DNA of 28,171 nt from RGIG7111 sp036839975. Lineage in GTDB: Bacteria; Bacillota; Clostridia; Peptostreptococcales; Anaerovoracaceae. The notes below the pieces were generated by a model, which was given only the letters and a program-made list of their open reading frames with translations, ran no database searches and was not told the origin of the DNA. The translations under genes and the position numbers were made by a program. Positions 7,956 through 15,903 of this stretch are shown piece by piece. Where the stretch lies: positions 1 to 28,171 of the forward strand of contig DAISVU010000017.1 in NCBI GenBank assembly GCA_036839975.1. Reading direction: 5' to 3'. Every line of letters begins with the position of its first letter. Position 1 is the stretch's first letter.

Positions 7956-9701
7956 ATGTTTAAACAATATTTGAAAGTAGCTACATACATAAAATACATA
8001 TGTAGTGAAGTAGTAGTTAAAATTATACTTGGATTAATCGTTACGGCGACCTATGTTGGACAGGCAATATGTCTGGCACGGGGAACTGCGGTAGTTTTTA
8101 GTTATGAAAGTTTTCGAAGTGCCGCTATCTGGTATTTAGGAGTTCTTGCTCTTATTATTTCCCGCAGTGCGCTGATACGTTATCTGGAAGGATATACAAA
8201 GGAAATAGGAGGAAGAATCAAAGCAGTACTGCGCGAACAGATTGTAGATAAGCTGCTGAGGCTGGGGCCGGCATATCAGAATGATAAGAGATCCGGACGA
8301 ATGCAGTCATTGGCGACTGATGGCGTAGAATATCTTGAGGCTTATCTGGTCAACTATATTCCACAGGTATTTATTGTGATTTTTTCTGTAATCCCGATGG
8401 TTATTTATATTTATTCATTGAATTTGATTACAGGAATGATTTTAACGGCAGCAATTATATTTGCAGTCGTAGTTCCTCATATGCTCATGCCATGGACAAG
8501 TAAAGCCAGTATCGGATACTGGCGAGGATATGCTGTCCTCAATTCTCAATATGTTGACACTATGCAGGGAATGAATACATTGAAGATATTTGCCGCTCAG
8601 AACAGAAAGGGGGATGAACTGCGTCATGACAGCGAGGAATTTCGCCATCGCCAGATTGTCAATACGCGTAACTCTTTAATTTCTTCAGCAATGATCACCC
8701 TGATGATGGCAGTAGGAACTTCTATTACAACGGGTGTTGCAGCATATACATGCAGTGACGGAGAAATCAGTTATGCGGAACTTCTGACAATCATGTTTCT
8801 GACCATTGAATGCGTGAGGCCTGTGGGAGAGATGAACACTTACTGGCATTCGAGTTTTATGGGGCTGTCAGTTTCGAAAGAATTTCTGGAAATCATGGAA
8901 GAAACGGTATTGATAAAATCTCCTGAGAATGCAGAAATTTTTCCTGAAAGAGGCGTTAATGCGGAGATTCGGTTTAATGATGTCAACTTTCGATATTCAA
9001 GTAACAGGGAAGTTGCGGTCAATAAGCTGTCGTTCTCTGTAGATAAAGGCAGTACTGTAGCATTCGTAGGGGAATCGGGATCCGACAAGTCTACAATTAT
9101 AAATTTATTGCTTCGATTCTATGATGTGGAACAAGGAAGCATTTGCATACGAGACAAAGATATAAGAACACTGGATTTGAGAGAACTGAGAAACAATATT
9201 TCGATTGTGTTTCAGAACTCATATCTATTCTTTGGAACGGTTCGTGACAATATCAAGATGGCAAGACCTGACGCTACAGATGAGGAAGCAGAGGAAGCGG
9301 CACGTATTGCCCGTGCTCATGAATTTATAATTTCCTTGGAAGATGGATATGAAACAATTGTTGGTGAGCGGGGTGTCACACTCTCCGGCGGGCAGCGACA
9401 AAGAATTGCGATTGCCCGCGCTGTTTTGAAAGACGCACCTATTTTGGTATTGGATGAAGCAACATCGAGTGTGGATGCCGCAACGGAAAAGATGATACAG
9501 GAAACCTTAGAGGAACTTCATGGACGATATACGATGCTGGTGATTGCGCATCGTCTTTCCACGATTCGTAATGCGGAAATGATTTTTGTACTTGATAATG
9601 GAAAAATAGTGGAACAGGGAACCCATGATGACTTGTTTAAGAAGAAGGATGGCTTGTACAGAGGACTTATAGAGGCACAGGAGGAAAGAGAGTCATGTTA
9701 A
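7956..9701 (+). CDS. Exporter-fold ABC half-transporter with degenerate Walker A
   Basis: A 581-residue membrane-ATPase fusion: six membrane segments in residues 1-310 (ABC type-1 exporter fold) and an ATPase domain from about 340. The signature LSGGQRQR (about 476), Walker B ILVLDEATSSVD with catalytic Glu (about 500) and H-loop IAHRLST are intact. Walker A reads GESGSDKST: residue 377 is Asp (codon GAC at 9084-9086) where the family has Gly just before the catalytic Lys. That would be expected to weaken ATP binding at one of the two composite sites. It overlaps the partner gene by 7 bases, so a heterodimer is likely. Such pairs either export small molecules or, as in YbtPQ and IrtAB, import siderophores. 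The position directly behind nikE suggests work on the same ligand; the direction is unknown. Start ATG 7956; GGGAGG lies 13 bases upstream, a long spacing. Confidence 0.8.
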   Translation: MFKQYLKVATYIKYICSEVVVKIILGLIVTATYVGQAICLARGTAVVFSYESFRSAAIWYLGVLALIISRSALIRYLEGYTKEIGGRIKAVLREQIVDKLLRLGPAYQNDKRSGRMQSLATDGVEYLEAYLVNYIPQVFIVIFSVIPMVIYIYSLNLITGMILTAAIIFAVVVPHMLMPWTSKASIGYWRGYAVLNSQYVDTMQGMNTLKIFAAQNRKGDELRHDSEEFRHRQIVNTRNSLISSAMITLMMAVGTSITTGVAAYTCSDGEISYAELLTIMFLTIECVRPVGEMNTYWHSSFMGLSVSKEFLEIMEETVLIKSPENAEIFPERGVNAEIRFNDVNFRYSSNREVAVNKLSFSVDKGSTVAFVGESGSDKSTIINLLLRFYDVEQGSICIRDKDIRTLDLRELRNNISIVFQNSYLFFGTVRDNIKMARPDATDEEAEEAARIARAHEFIISLEDGYETIVGERGVTLSGGQRQRIAIARAVLKDAPILVLDEATSSVDAATEKMIQETLEELHGRYTMLVIAHRLSTIRNAEMIFVLDNGKIVEQGTHDDLFKKKDGLYRGLIEAQEERESC

Positions 9702-11389
9702 AGGATATAAAATATATGCTGGAGCATTTGAAACCATACCGTTTAAGGATCGCAGCCGCAGTAGGATCGGGCATCATGCGTGAGATATGTATAATGGCAG
9801 CTGTTGGCGTTTGCGCTTACATGGCGGCATTTCTTGCAGCAGGAGGACATTTCCGGGATTGGATGTATCTTGAGATATTGGCCGCCATAGTCATATTGCG
9901 TGCGGTATTTACTTATTTGGATTCTTTTATTTCACACGATGTAGCCTATCATATATTGGTAGATTTCCGGGTGAAGCTTTATGGAGCTTTTGAGAAAATA
10001 TCTCCGGATATTTTGTTTTGTCAGCGTTCAGGACAGACAACGACAACTTTGATGAATGATGTAGAGGTTTTAGAATGGTTCTATGCTCATACGGCGGGGG
10101 TTGTTGTAGTAGACAGTGTGGTAATTGCTGTTGTAACGGCTTTTCTGGCTAATCTTAATTGGAGACTGGCTGTACTGATGCTGATCGGGGCAGTGCTGAT
10201 TGTTCTGGTTACGTTTGTTAATCGCAAACAAGCCGGCGAACAGGGATGGGAGAGTCGGTTTCGATTGGGAGAAGCTAATTCGGTAACATTGGAGGGAATA
10301 GCAGGTATGCCTGAATTGCTGACATTGGGAGCAGATGAGCGATATAAAAAGAAAAACCGAAGATTTATGGATGCACTGACCAAAATACAGGTGGCTTATG
10401 CCAAGAGGATGGGAAAGGAAGGCGGATTATTTCATCTTGTTTCAGGAGGTTTTGCAGTAATTATTAATATCTGTGCCGTTTGGCTGACCCTGCATGGTGA
10501 ACTGGCGATGGAATGGTTTGCGGTGGTTGGATCTACTATCTGGCTGGTATATTCTCCGCTGCTGGAGTTATGTAATATGATTAGAAATTTTGGAATAATA
10601 TTTTCTGCCGCCGCTCGTATTGCTAAAGTGCTTAAGACCCCGCCTGTGATCAAAGAGGAAGGAAAAATTACTGATGTTTTCGCTTTGAATTCAAATATCA
10701 CTTTTGAAGGAGTTCACTATCGCTATACAAATACAAAAACCGACGTGCTCAACGGTATAAATTGTCAAATTAAAGAAGGCAGTATTACGGCTTTTATTGG
10801 AGCATCAGGTGCAGGCAAGACGACATGCATCAGACTGCTGGATCGTATATGGGATGTAAGTGAAGGCAGGATATGTATAGGCGGCCTGGATATTCGCGAG
10901 ACGACACTTGATGCGCTGCATAAATTGATTGCTGTAGTTCCACAAGAGGTATATTTGTTTCATATCTCGATTAAAGAGAATATTCGTCTCGGAAGGCCAG
11001 AGGCAAGCGATGAAGAAGTTGTTCGCGCTGCGCAGAAGGCGGAGATTCATGATTTTATCATGTCACTTCCTGAAGGTTACGAAACGAATGCCGGTGAACG
11101 CGGGATCCAGATGTCCGGCGGTCAGAGACAGCGAATCGCAATCGCCAGAGCACTTTTGATGGATTCACCGATATTGATTATGGATGAGGCAGTGTCAAAT
11201 CTCGATACAAGAATGGAGCAGGAAATACAGAAGACTATAAAAGGGATGTCAAAAAATAAAACGGTTGTATTAGTGGCTCATCGTCCTTCGACGATCATGC
11301 AGGCAGATCATCTTATTGTACTCGAGCGCGGCAGGGTTGTCCGGGAAGGCCGACCTTCGGAAATCATGAATAAAAAGTTAAAGTCTTAA
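9695..11389 (+). CDS. Exporter-fold ABC half-transporter, canonical partner
   Basis: A 564-residue partner with six membrane segments and an ATPase domain. Walker A GASGAGKTT (about residue 369), Q-loop VVPQEVYLF, signature MSGGQRQR (about 473), Walker B ILIMDEAVSNLD with catalytic Glu (about 497) and H-loop VAHRPST are complete. It starts ATG 9695 behind GAGGAAAG and overlaps the previous gene by 7 bases. With that subunit it would make a heterodimer having one canonical and one altered nucleotide site. It is the last gene of the operon begun at nikA; the next 234 bases hold no gene. It resembles cysteine/siderophore-type heterodimeric exporters in general form, and I cannot name a substrate. 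Confidence 0.8.
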   Translation: MLKDIKYMLEHLKPYRLRIAAAVGSGIMREICIMAAVGVCAYMAAFLAAGGHFRDWMYLEILAAIVILRAVFTYLDSFISHDVAYHILVDFRVKLYGAFEKISPDILFCQRSGQTTTTLMNDVEVLEWFYAHTAGVVVVDSVVIAVVTAFLANLNWRLAVLMLIGAVLIVLVTFVNRKQAGEQGWESRFRLGEANSVTLEGIAGMPELLTLGADERYKKKNRRFMDALTKIQVAYAKRMGKEGGLFHLVSGGFAVIINICAVWLTLHGELAMEWFAVVGSTIWLVYSPLLELCNMIRNFGIIFSAAARIAKVLKTPPVIKEEGKITDVFALNSNITFEGVHYRYTNTKTDVLNGINCQIKEGSITAFIGASGAGKTTCIRLLDRIWDVSEGRICIGGLDIRETTLDALHKLIAVVPQEVYLFHISIKENIRLGRPEASDEEVVRAAQKAEIHDFIMSLPEGYETNAGERGIQMSGGQRQRIAIARALLMDSPILIMDEAVSNLDTRMEQEIQKTIKGMSKNKTVVLVAHRPSTIMQADHLIVLERGRVVREGRPSEIMNKKLKS

Positions 11390-11623
11390 AAATTTATTGT
11401 AAAGATATAAATTTGAAAGAAATCCAGGAGACAGAATTTCAGAATTGCTTTTTGGAAATACATTTGAAAATTTTTGATGCATTCGTGACTGCTTGTCTTG
11501 CTTGTGTCTTACATTTCTCATAGAAACAGAAAACATTTTCCAGGTCAAACACTTTAATTTCTTTTGTATATATTTTTAACAATAAATCATGAAATTATAA
11601 GCATAAGAAAGGAACTGGTGAAA

Positions 11624-12442
11624 ATGAAAATAATGGATTACTTTGCGATTCATATAGTACCTAGACTTTTTAGAGGGAAAGGCCTGGTTCACCCTGCAGA
11701 GACAGGTAAATTGACCGATATGGTCAGCTGTGTCAGAGAATATGATGTAAACATTTTCTTTATTCATAAAGGCAATAAATGCATTGTTATAGATGCAGGC
11801 TATAAGAACCATATCGGATTGCTGCCCGGATGTGAAAAGATAGGTGTTGATCCGGGTAAAGCTGATGCACTGTTTCTTACCCATGTGGATCCGGATCATG
11901 CGGGAGGGCTGGATATTAGACAAAAGAATTACTTTGATAATGCAGATGTTTATCTTGGTGAGATCGAGGAGAACTATCTGAAAAATAATTTTTATCGTAA
12001 GAAGATCGGCCCGTTCGGCTTGAAAAATTCAGTAATAATAAGCAGCGGATATCACCTGCTTAAGGACGGCGAAACTGTCAGGATCGGAGATATAAAGATT
12101 ACGGCTTTTCTGGTTAAGGGGCATACGTTGGGTCATATTTGTTATCTAGTTGATGATACAATGCTTTTTACAGGGGACTCCATTGCTCTCAATCGAGAAG
12201 GCGGCTGGTGCTTTTTTGACCTTTTCAACTATGACAGTCAGATGAATATGAAATCGTTGGCGTTGTTGAAGAAAAAACTTGACCTGTCAAGGGTACGGTA
12301 TCTATTCACTTCACATAACGGTTTTACAGATAACGCATACAGCGCATTTGATTATATAGATGTGCTGCCGAATGTAAAAGCCAAAGGGTTTGTTTTTGAT
12401 AAAACAGCACCTTACGACTGCTTTTCCGAAAAGAAGCGATGA
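11624..12442 (+). CDS. Metallo-beta-lactamase-fold hydrolase with HxDxDH motif
   Basis: A 272-residue soluble protein of the MBL superfamily. The metal motif is THVDPDHAGG (His87, Asp89, Asp91, His92), so the second His of the usual HxHxDH is Asp. The remaining ligands are visible: GHTLGH (His167, His171), TGDS and TSHNG near residue 228. Such proteins hydrolyse thioesters, lactones or other esters, and some bind two metals. No signal peptide is seen. The start is ATG 11624 with AAAGGA and GGTGA upstream; earlier in-frame starts are in AT-rich leader. Its stop overlaps the next ATG by four bases (ATGA), so the two are co-translated. The preceding 234-base gap suggests its own promoter, although readthrough from the transport operon is possible. 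Substrate unknown. Confidence 0.75.
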   Translation: MKIMDYFAIHIVPRLFRGKGLVHPAETGKLTDMVSCVREYDVNIFFIHKGNKCIVIDAGYKNHIGLLPGCEKIGVDPGKADALFLTHVDPDHAGGLDIRQKNYFDNADVYLGEIEENYLKNNFYRKKIGPFGLKNSVIISSGYHLLKDGETVRIGDIKITAFLVKGHTLGHICYLVDDTMLFTGDSIALNREGGWCFFDLFNYDSQMNMKSLALLKKKLDLSRVRYLFTSHNGFTDNAYSAFDYIDVLPNVKAKGFVFDKTAPYDCFSEKKR

Positions 12443-13308
12443 AACTTCGATCAGTGAATAGCGGTAAAATCGTATCATTTCAGCGATATGATTCCTGGAA
12501 AGAAATTATCAAAGAGCCTGAGATACAGCCTTTTAAAATACTATTATATAATTCAAGATCGACAGGGGTTTATTTTTACGACAAAGAGGCTCTTTTAATG
12601 GAAGAGAGAATCCCTCGGGGTATTCTGGACAGTATCGGTGAAAATACAAAAGAGTATTCCATAATTGCTTCTGTGGCAAGATATTACAACTTTGACGATA
12701 TGACAAAGAAATTCATAGAAAGGCACCCCAAATGTAATATAATAAATTTGGGTGTCGGACTTGACACGTTTGCCAATCGCATAGAAAGACCGGATATAAC
12801 ATTTTTTCAAATCGATTTTGAGGAAACGATGAATGAAAGAAAACTGTGGTTGAAGCAGCTGCCGAATGAAGTATTGATATCAGGAGATATTTTTAAATTG
12901 AAATGGACTGATGAGATATCGGATAAGTCTCTTCCTACATTGATGCTTGCGGCCGGAGTTTTTCAGTATTTCCACGAGGAAGAAATCTTGACATTTTTAA
13001 AATCCATAAAGGGCAAGTTTCCTTCAGGAGAAATCATTTTTGATTGTACTAATACAACAGGAATAAAATATGCGCAAAAGTATGTGAAGAAGACGGGAAA
13101 CACATCGGCAATGATGTACTTTGCTGTTGATAATCCAAAAGACATTGCAGACAAGTGCGAGATGGAGCTTGTTGATTACAGGGTATTTTATACACAGGCG
13201 CGAAAACAGCTGAAAAGAAGAACCGGGTTATATACGCGGATTGCAATGCGAGTGTGTGATAATGGACACAGAGCGCATATAGTACACCTGAAGCTGAACC
13301 GCTCTTAA
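12439..13308 (+). CDS. Leucine carboxyl methyltransferase-like SAM methyltransferase
   Basis: A 289-residue class I SAM methyltransferase of the LCM/PpmI type (the family of leucine carboxyl methyltransferases and TcmP-like O-methyltransferases). Visible elements are the N-terminal RSTGVYFYDKEALL, motif I NLGVGLDTFANRI (GxGxD at 105-109), the acidic loop FFQIDFEETMNERK (Asp127 for the SAM ribose), LMLAAGVFQYFHEEE and a C-terminal strand-rich part. In this family the acceptor is usually a carboxylate or hydroxyl of a small molecule or a C-terminal carboxylate. It is translationally coupled to the MBL hydrolase: one adds a methyl group, the other may remove an ester. No other biosynthetic gene is nearby. 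The acceptor is unknown. Confidence 0.75.
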   Translation: MKLRSVNSGKIVSFQRYDSWKEIIKEPEIQPFKILLYNSRSTGVYFYDKEALLMEERIPRGILDSIGENTKEYSIIASVARYYNFDDMTKKFIERHPKCNIINLGVGLDTFANRIERPDITFFQIDFEETMNERKLWLKQLPNEVLISGDIFKLKWTDEISDKSLPTLMLAAGVFQYFHEEEILTFLKSIKGKFPSGEIIFDCTNTTGIKYAQKYVKKTGNTSAMMYFAVDNPKDIADKCEMELVDYRVFYTQARKQLKRRTGLYTRIAMRVCDNGHRAHIVHLKLNRS

Positions 13309-13410
13309 TACAAACGCATAAGCGGGCAGGCATGTAAAATTACAAGGAACGGAAAAACTGAGAGAGTATTTTCGCGAGAATATGATTGTTTTTTGAAAAA
13401 GGTATTTATG

Positions 13411-13426
13411 TTGATAATGATATCAA
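13411..13426. promoter_or_regulatory. Perfect inverted repeat, candidate regulator site
   Basis: TTGATA and TATCAA flank ATGA. The inner 12 bases GATAATGATATC match 10 of 12 with GATTATGAAATC in the promoter of the XRE gene read on the minus strand (13843-13854). It lies between two converging gene ends, where a promoter operator is not expected. It also resembles half of a Fur box, but the second half is absent. Confidence 0.35.
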
Positions 13427-13445
13427 AAGCGTAATCATCGTTGTA

Positions 13446-13817
13446 CTATTTTTTTAAGGTATCTTTCATCTGCTCGGCAGCTCTGTAAATCGCTGCGCGT
13501 TCCCTGACAGAGCAGCCCTGGATAAGGTCGTGAAAGTCTTTATCGTAGGCATCTTTGACGGCGTTTAGACTGTCATATACAAGCGCATCTAAAGTGGTAT
13601 GGAGAGCATTGGCGATTCGCACAAGCGAAGGCAGACTAACCTTGGTCATACCATTTTCAATATGACTTAAGTGGGTCGTCGAGATTCCGGTTTTTATGTG
13701 TATAACAGCCTGTGTAAGGCCCTGTCTCCTGCGCTCGGTCGCTATTCGTATTCCCAAAGCTTCGTAATCAAGTTCATCAGACTTACGGTTATTATCTGAT
13801 CTGAAGTCTGCTCTCAT
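13446..13817 (-). CDS. XRE-family helix-turn-helix regulator
   Basis: A 123-residue DNA-binding protein. The Cro/C1-type domain spans about residues 20-75: ALGIRIATERRRQGLTQAVIHIKTGISTTHLSHIENGMTKVSLPSLVRIANALHTTLDAL, with the recognition helix at STTHLSHIENG. A C-terminal helical part (VRERAAIYRAAEQMKDTLKK) may dimerise. The start is the ATG at 13817 (MRADFRS) with GGAGG directly upstream; a longer frame would begin in the promoter. It converges with the methyltransferase gene and is a possible local regulator of that pair or of the transport operon. Ligand unknown. Confidence 0.75.
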   Translation of the reverse strand: MRADFRSDNNRKSDELDYEALGIRIATERRRQGLTQAVIHIKTGISTTHLSHIENGMTKVSLPSLVRIANALHTTLDALVYDSLNAVKDAYDKDFHDLIQGCSVRERAAIYRAAEQMKDTLKK

Positions 13818-13827
13818 TTGCTTACCT

Positions 13828-13864
13828 CCAAAAGTGAAATTGTATACACAGATTTCATAATCTA
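13828..13864 (-). promoter_or_regulatory. Promoter and candidate operator of the XRE gene
   Basis: On the minus strand TTGCTA is followed, after 16 bases, by TATACA (or after 18 by TACAAT). The palindrome AGATT-atga-AATCT sits between the two boxes, the classic place for autorepression. Its core GATTATGAAATC is nearly repeated at 13413-13424. Confidence 0.45.
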
Positions 13865-13950
13865 GCAATATTTTAAATGTTGTAGGCGAAGGTTTTAATT
13901 AATTGAATACACATATGAATAGAAAAAATATGCATACAGTTAAAACAGTG

Positions 13951-13979
13951 GTGAAAAATCTATGGGAACCTGTTATAAT
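13951..13979 (+). promoter_or_regulatory. Promoter of the raiA-type RNA
   Basis: A perfect -10 box TATAAT (13974-13979) is preceded, with 17 bases between, by GTGAAA (13951-13956). The predicted start of transcription, about 7 bases downstream, coincides with the first base of the terminal helix at 13986. Confidence 0.6.
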
Positions 13980-13985
13980 CTTAAA

Positions 13986-14182
13986 GCACAAGACAGATAT
14001 CGAACTTTCGGGTCTGTGGTTGAAAGGCCAGGCCAGCTACGGGCGAAAGGCTCCACGTAAGCTGATCCGCAAGGCGGCAGTGAGCATGGCGTAGTTTAGA
14101 AGTAAGTCCTCTGACAAAGTCAGGTAAAGGCAGATGTGGGGGCAAAGACCAGGTCAGCCGAAGTTCGATATCTGTCTTCTGC
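13986..14182 (+). ncRNA. raiA-type structured non-coding RNA
   Basis: A GC-richer island of about 197 bases enclosed by a long terminal helix: the arm at 13986-14012 (core AGACAGATATCGAACTT) pairs with 14158-14182 (core AAGTTCGATATCTGTCT), with only one mismatch and one bulged T. Inside are several short helices with GNRA-like GCAA and CGAAAG loops, for example CCGCAAGG at 14070-14077. It lies directly upstream of the hibernation factor gene, exactly where the conserved raiA motif RNA of Bacillota and Actinomycetota is found. It has its own consensus promoter. A weak hairpin, GGCA at 14189-14192 with TGCC at 14197-14200 then TTTT, may end it. In Clostridium the raiA RNA has been linked to sporulation and oxygen tolerance; the molecular role is not settled. 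The family is assigned from position, size and terminal helix. Confidence 0.85.
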
Positions 14183-14332
14183 TTCAGTGGCAGGTTTGCC
14201 TTTTGATCTGTAATTGTGCAATGCGCGGCGCCTTAAGTAGACATATGCGCTTGAATTAAAGACGACATAAAGCGACAAATAAAAAAGGCAACTAATTGGT
14301 CATTATTAAGGATTTATTAAGCTTCTGTGTGC

Positions 14333-14338
14333 TATAAT
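14333..14338 (+). promoter_or_regulatory. -10 box of the hpf promoter
   Basis: TATAAT stands 54 bases before the hpf start. No good -35 box is at 17 bases. A TAAGGATTT upstream (14307-14315) is loosely like a sigma-H -35 element, which would fit stationary-phase control as in Bacillus yvyD, but the -10 is not sigma-H-like. Confidence 0.4.
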
Positions 14339-14392
14339 AAAAACAGAAAACCGAATAGAGACGATAATACCGTGGCAAAAGGGAGGTATATT

Positions 14393-14920
14393 ATGAAAGT
14401 AGTAATATCATGCAAAAATTTCAATGCCAGTGATAATCTCAAGGAAACTGTTGAAAAGAAGCTGAATAAGCTGGATAAGTTATTCTCTAGTGAGACGACC
14501 GCGAAAGTAATGCTCAAACCAGAAGCCAACAAGTATAAAGTCGAGGCAACTATAACAGCTAAAGGTACTATTTTCAGGGCAGAAGAAGTAACAACCGACC
14601 CGTATGAAGGCGTTGACAGGGTGACGGACAAGTTATCGCGCCAGATGTCTAAGTTCAAGACAAAATTGCAGCGTAAGTATAAAGATAATAAAGCTTACAA
14701 TTTTGCTGAACTGCCGGAGATTGAAGATGAACAGAAGGAGATAGAGATCGTTAAGAGGAAAAAATTCGAACTTGAGCCTATGACGGTTGAGGAAGCCATC
14801 ATGCAGATGGAACTCCTGCAGCATAATTTCTTTGTCTTTCTCAATCTGGAAACAGATACAGTGGCGGTAGCATATAAAAGAAACAACAGCAATTATGGAG
14901 TGCTTGAGACTTCATATTGA
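14393..14920 (+). CDS. hpf: Ribosome hibernation-promoting factor, long form
   Basis: A 175-residue protein of the HPF/RaiA (S30AE) family. The N-terminal domain (residues 1 to about 100: KVVISCKNFNASDNLKETVEKKLNKLDKLF, EATITAKGTIFRAEEVTTDPYEGVDRVTDKL) binds in the 30S decoding region. A charged linker leads to the C-terminal dimerisation domain KKFELEPMTVEEAIMQMELLQHNFFVFLNLETDTVAVAYKRNNSNYGV, which marks the long form that makes 100S ribosome dimers. The start is ATG 14393 behind GGGAGG (14381-14386); a longer frame extends into the leader. The gene follows the raiA RNA and a separate promoter, so expression may be independent of the RNA. Confidence 0.92.
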   Translation: MKVVISCKNFNASDNLKETVEKKLNKLDKLFSSETTAKVMLKPEANKYKVEATITAKGTIFRAEEVTTDPYEGVDRVTDKLSRQMSKFKTKLQRKYKDNKAYNFAELPEIEDEQKEIEIVKRKKFELEPMTVEEAIMQMELLQHNFFVFLNLETDTVAVAYKRNNSNYGVLETSY

Positions 14921-15048
14921 TATATTTATGCGGATTCAAATACCGCTTGCAGATGAGGTGCTTCTGCGTACCGACTTCAACTGAACAGGTATGAAGTTTT
15001 TATAGCTTCATGTGTAATCAAAGAAGGGAGCTCGTTAAAAAAATATAA

Positions 15049-15903
15049 ATGCAGGAATTTTTCAGAAATGTCTTTTCGGATATTGGTATAAATGACATCG
15101 TAGATATACTTATAGTAGCGTTTATTGTCTATAAAATAATAGGATTCATACAGGAAACCAGAGCGGCACAGCTGGTAAAGGGCTTGCTGCTTTTGGTGTT
15201 AGCTACTTTTCTTTCGGATAAGCTTAACTTATACACTTTAAACTGGATGCTGAGCGGGGTGTTAACTCTGGGAGTACTCGCACTTGTAGTGGTGTTTCAG
15301 CCTGAATTGAGACGAGCTTTGGAATATTTTGGGCGCAGAAAATTCACAAGTTCATTTGGAAAAGTTGATAAAAACAAAGCGAAAAATGTATCGACAGAGA
15401 TAACGCGCGCAATAGATTCTTTTTCAAATAACAAGACAGGAGTACTTATAGTCATAGAAAAACAGACGGCACTTTCGGATATAGCAGAAAGCGGCACCGT
15501 GCTCGATGCTGCAATATCGGCGGAACTTCTAGGAAATATATTCTATGAAGGCTCCCCGTTGCATGACGGCGCTGTTATAATAAGAGGAACCCGCATATTT
15601 GCGGCGGGCTGTGTCCTGCCATTGACGGCGAATAAGATGATAAGCAAGGAACTGGGAACCAGACATAGAGCGGGAATTGGTATAACAGAAAATTCGGATT
15701 CTGTAGCGATTATAGTTTCAGAAGAAACGGGCATAATATCTATTGCAAAAGACGGAAAACTCGTTCGATTTCTTGATGTAAAAACTGTTGAAAAGACACT
15801 GCTTGGCATTTACTTTACGAACGGCGAGGCTCAAGATAAACTGGCAGGCATTTCAGGTTTTTTCAAGAAGAAGCGCAGAGAGGGAGATGACAACGATGCT
15901 TAG
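15049..15903 (+). CDS. cdaA: Membrane diadenylate cyclase CdaA
   Basis: Makes c-di-AMP from two ATP at the membrane. In 284 residues there are three N-terminal membrane helices (about 15-100) and a DAC domain with the catalytic motifs LHDGAVII (about 172-179) and GTRHRAGIG (about 203-211). A charged C-terminus KKKRREGDDNDA follows. ATG 15049 is the only start, because a TAA lies directly in front; the nearest purine box GGGAG is 18 bases away, so initiation looks weak. It overlaps cdaR by 8 bases and begins the cdaA-cdaR-glmM-glmS unit, in which CdaR and GlmM are known modulators of CdaA in other Bacillota. Confidence 0.93.
   Translation: MQEFFRNVFSDIGINDIVDILIVAFIVYKIIGFIQETRAAQLVKGLLLLVLATFLSDKLNLYTLNWMLSGVLTLGVLALVVVFQPELRRALEYFGRRKFTSSFGKVDKNKAKNVSTEITRAIDSFSNNKTGVLIVIEKQTALSDIAESGTVLDAAISAELLGNIFYEGSPLHDGAVIIRGTRIFAAGCVLPLTANKMISKELGTRHRAGIGITENSDSVAIIVSEETGIISIAKDGKLVRFLDVKTVEKTLLGIYFTNGEAQDKLAGISGFFKKKRREGDDNDA

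Noticed and set aside
13411..13426. Fur box
   Set aside because: GATAATGATA matches the first half, but the second half of the consensus is absent and the site lies between converging gene ends; the match to the XRE promoter palindrome is better.
13903..14094. Open frame of 63 codons on the plus strand
   Set aside because: It lies inside the raiA RNA and its promoter, has no ribosome-binding site, and the base pattern there is that of a folded RNA.
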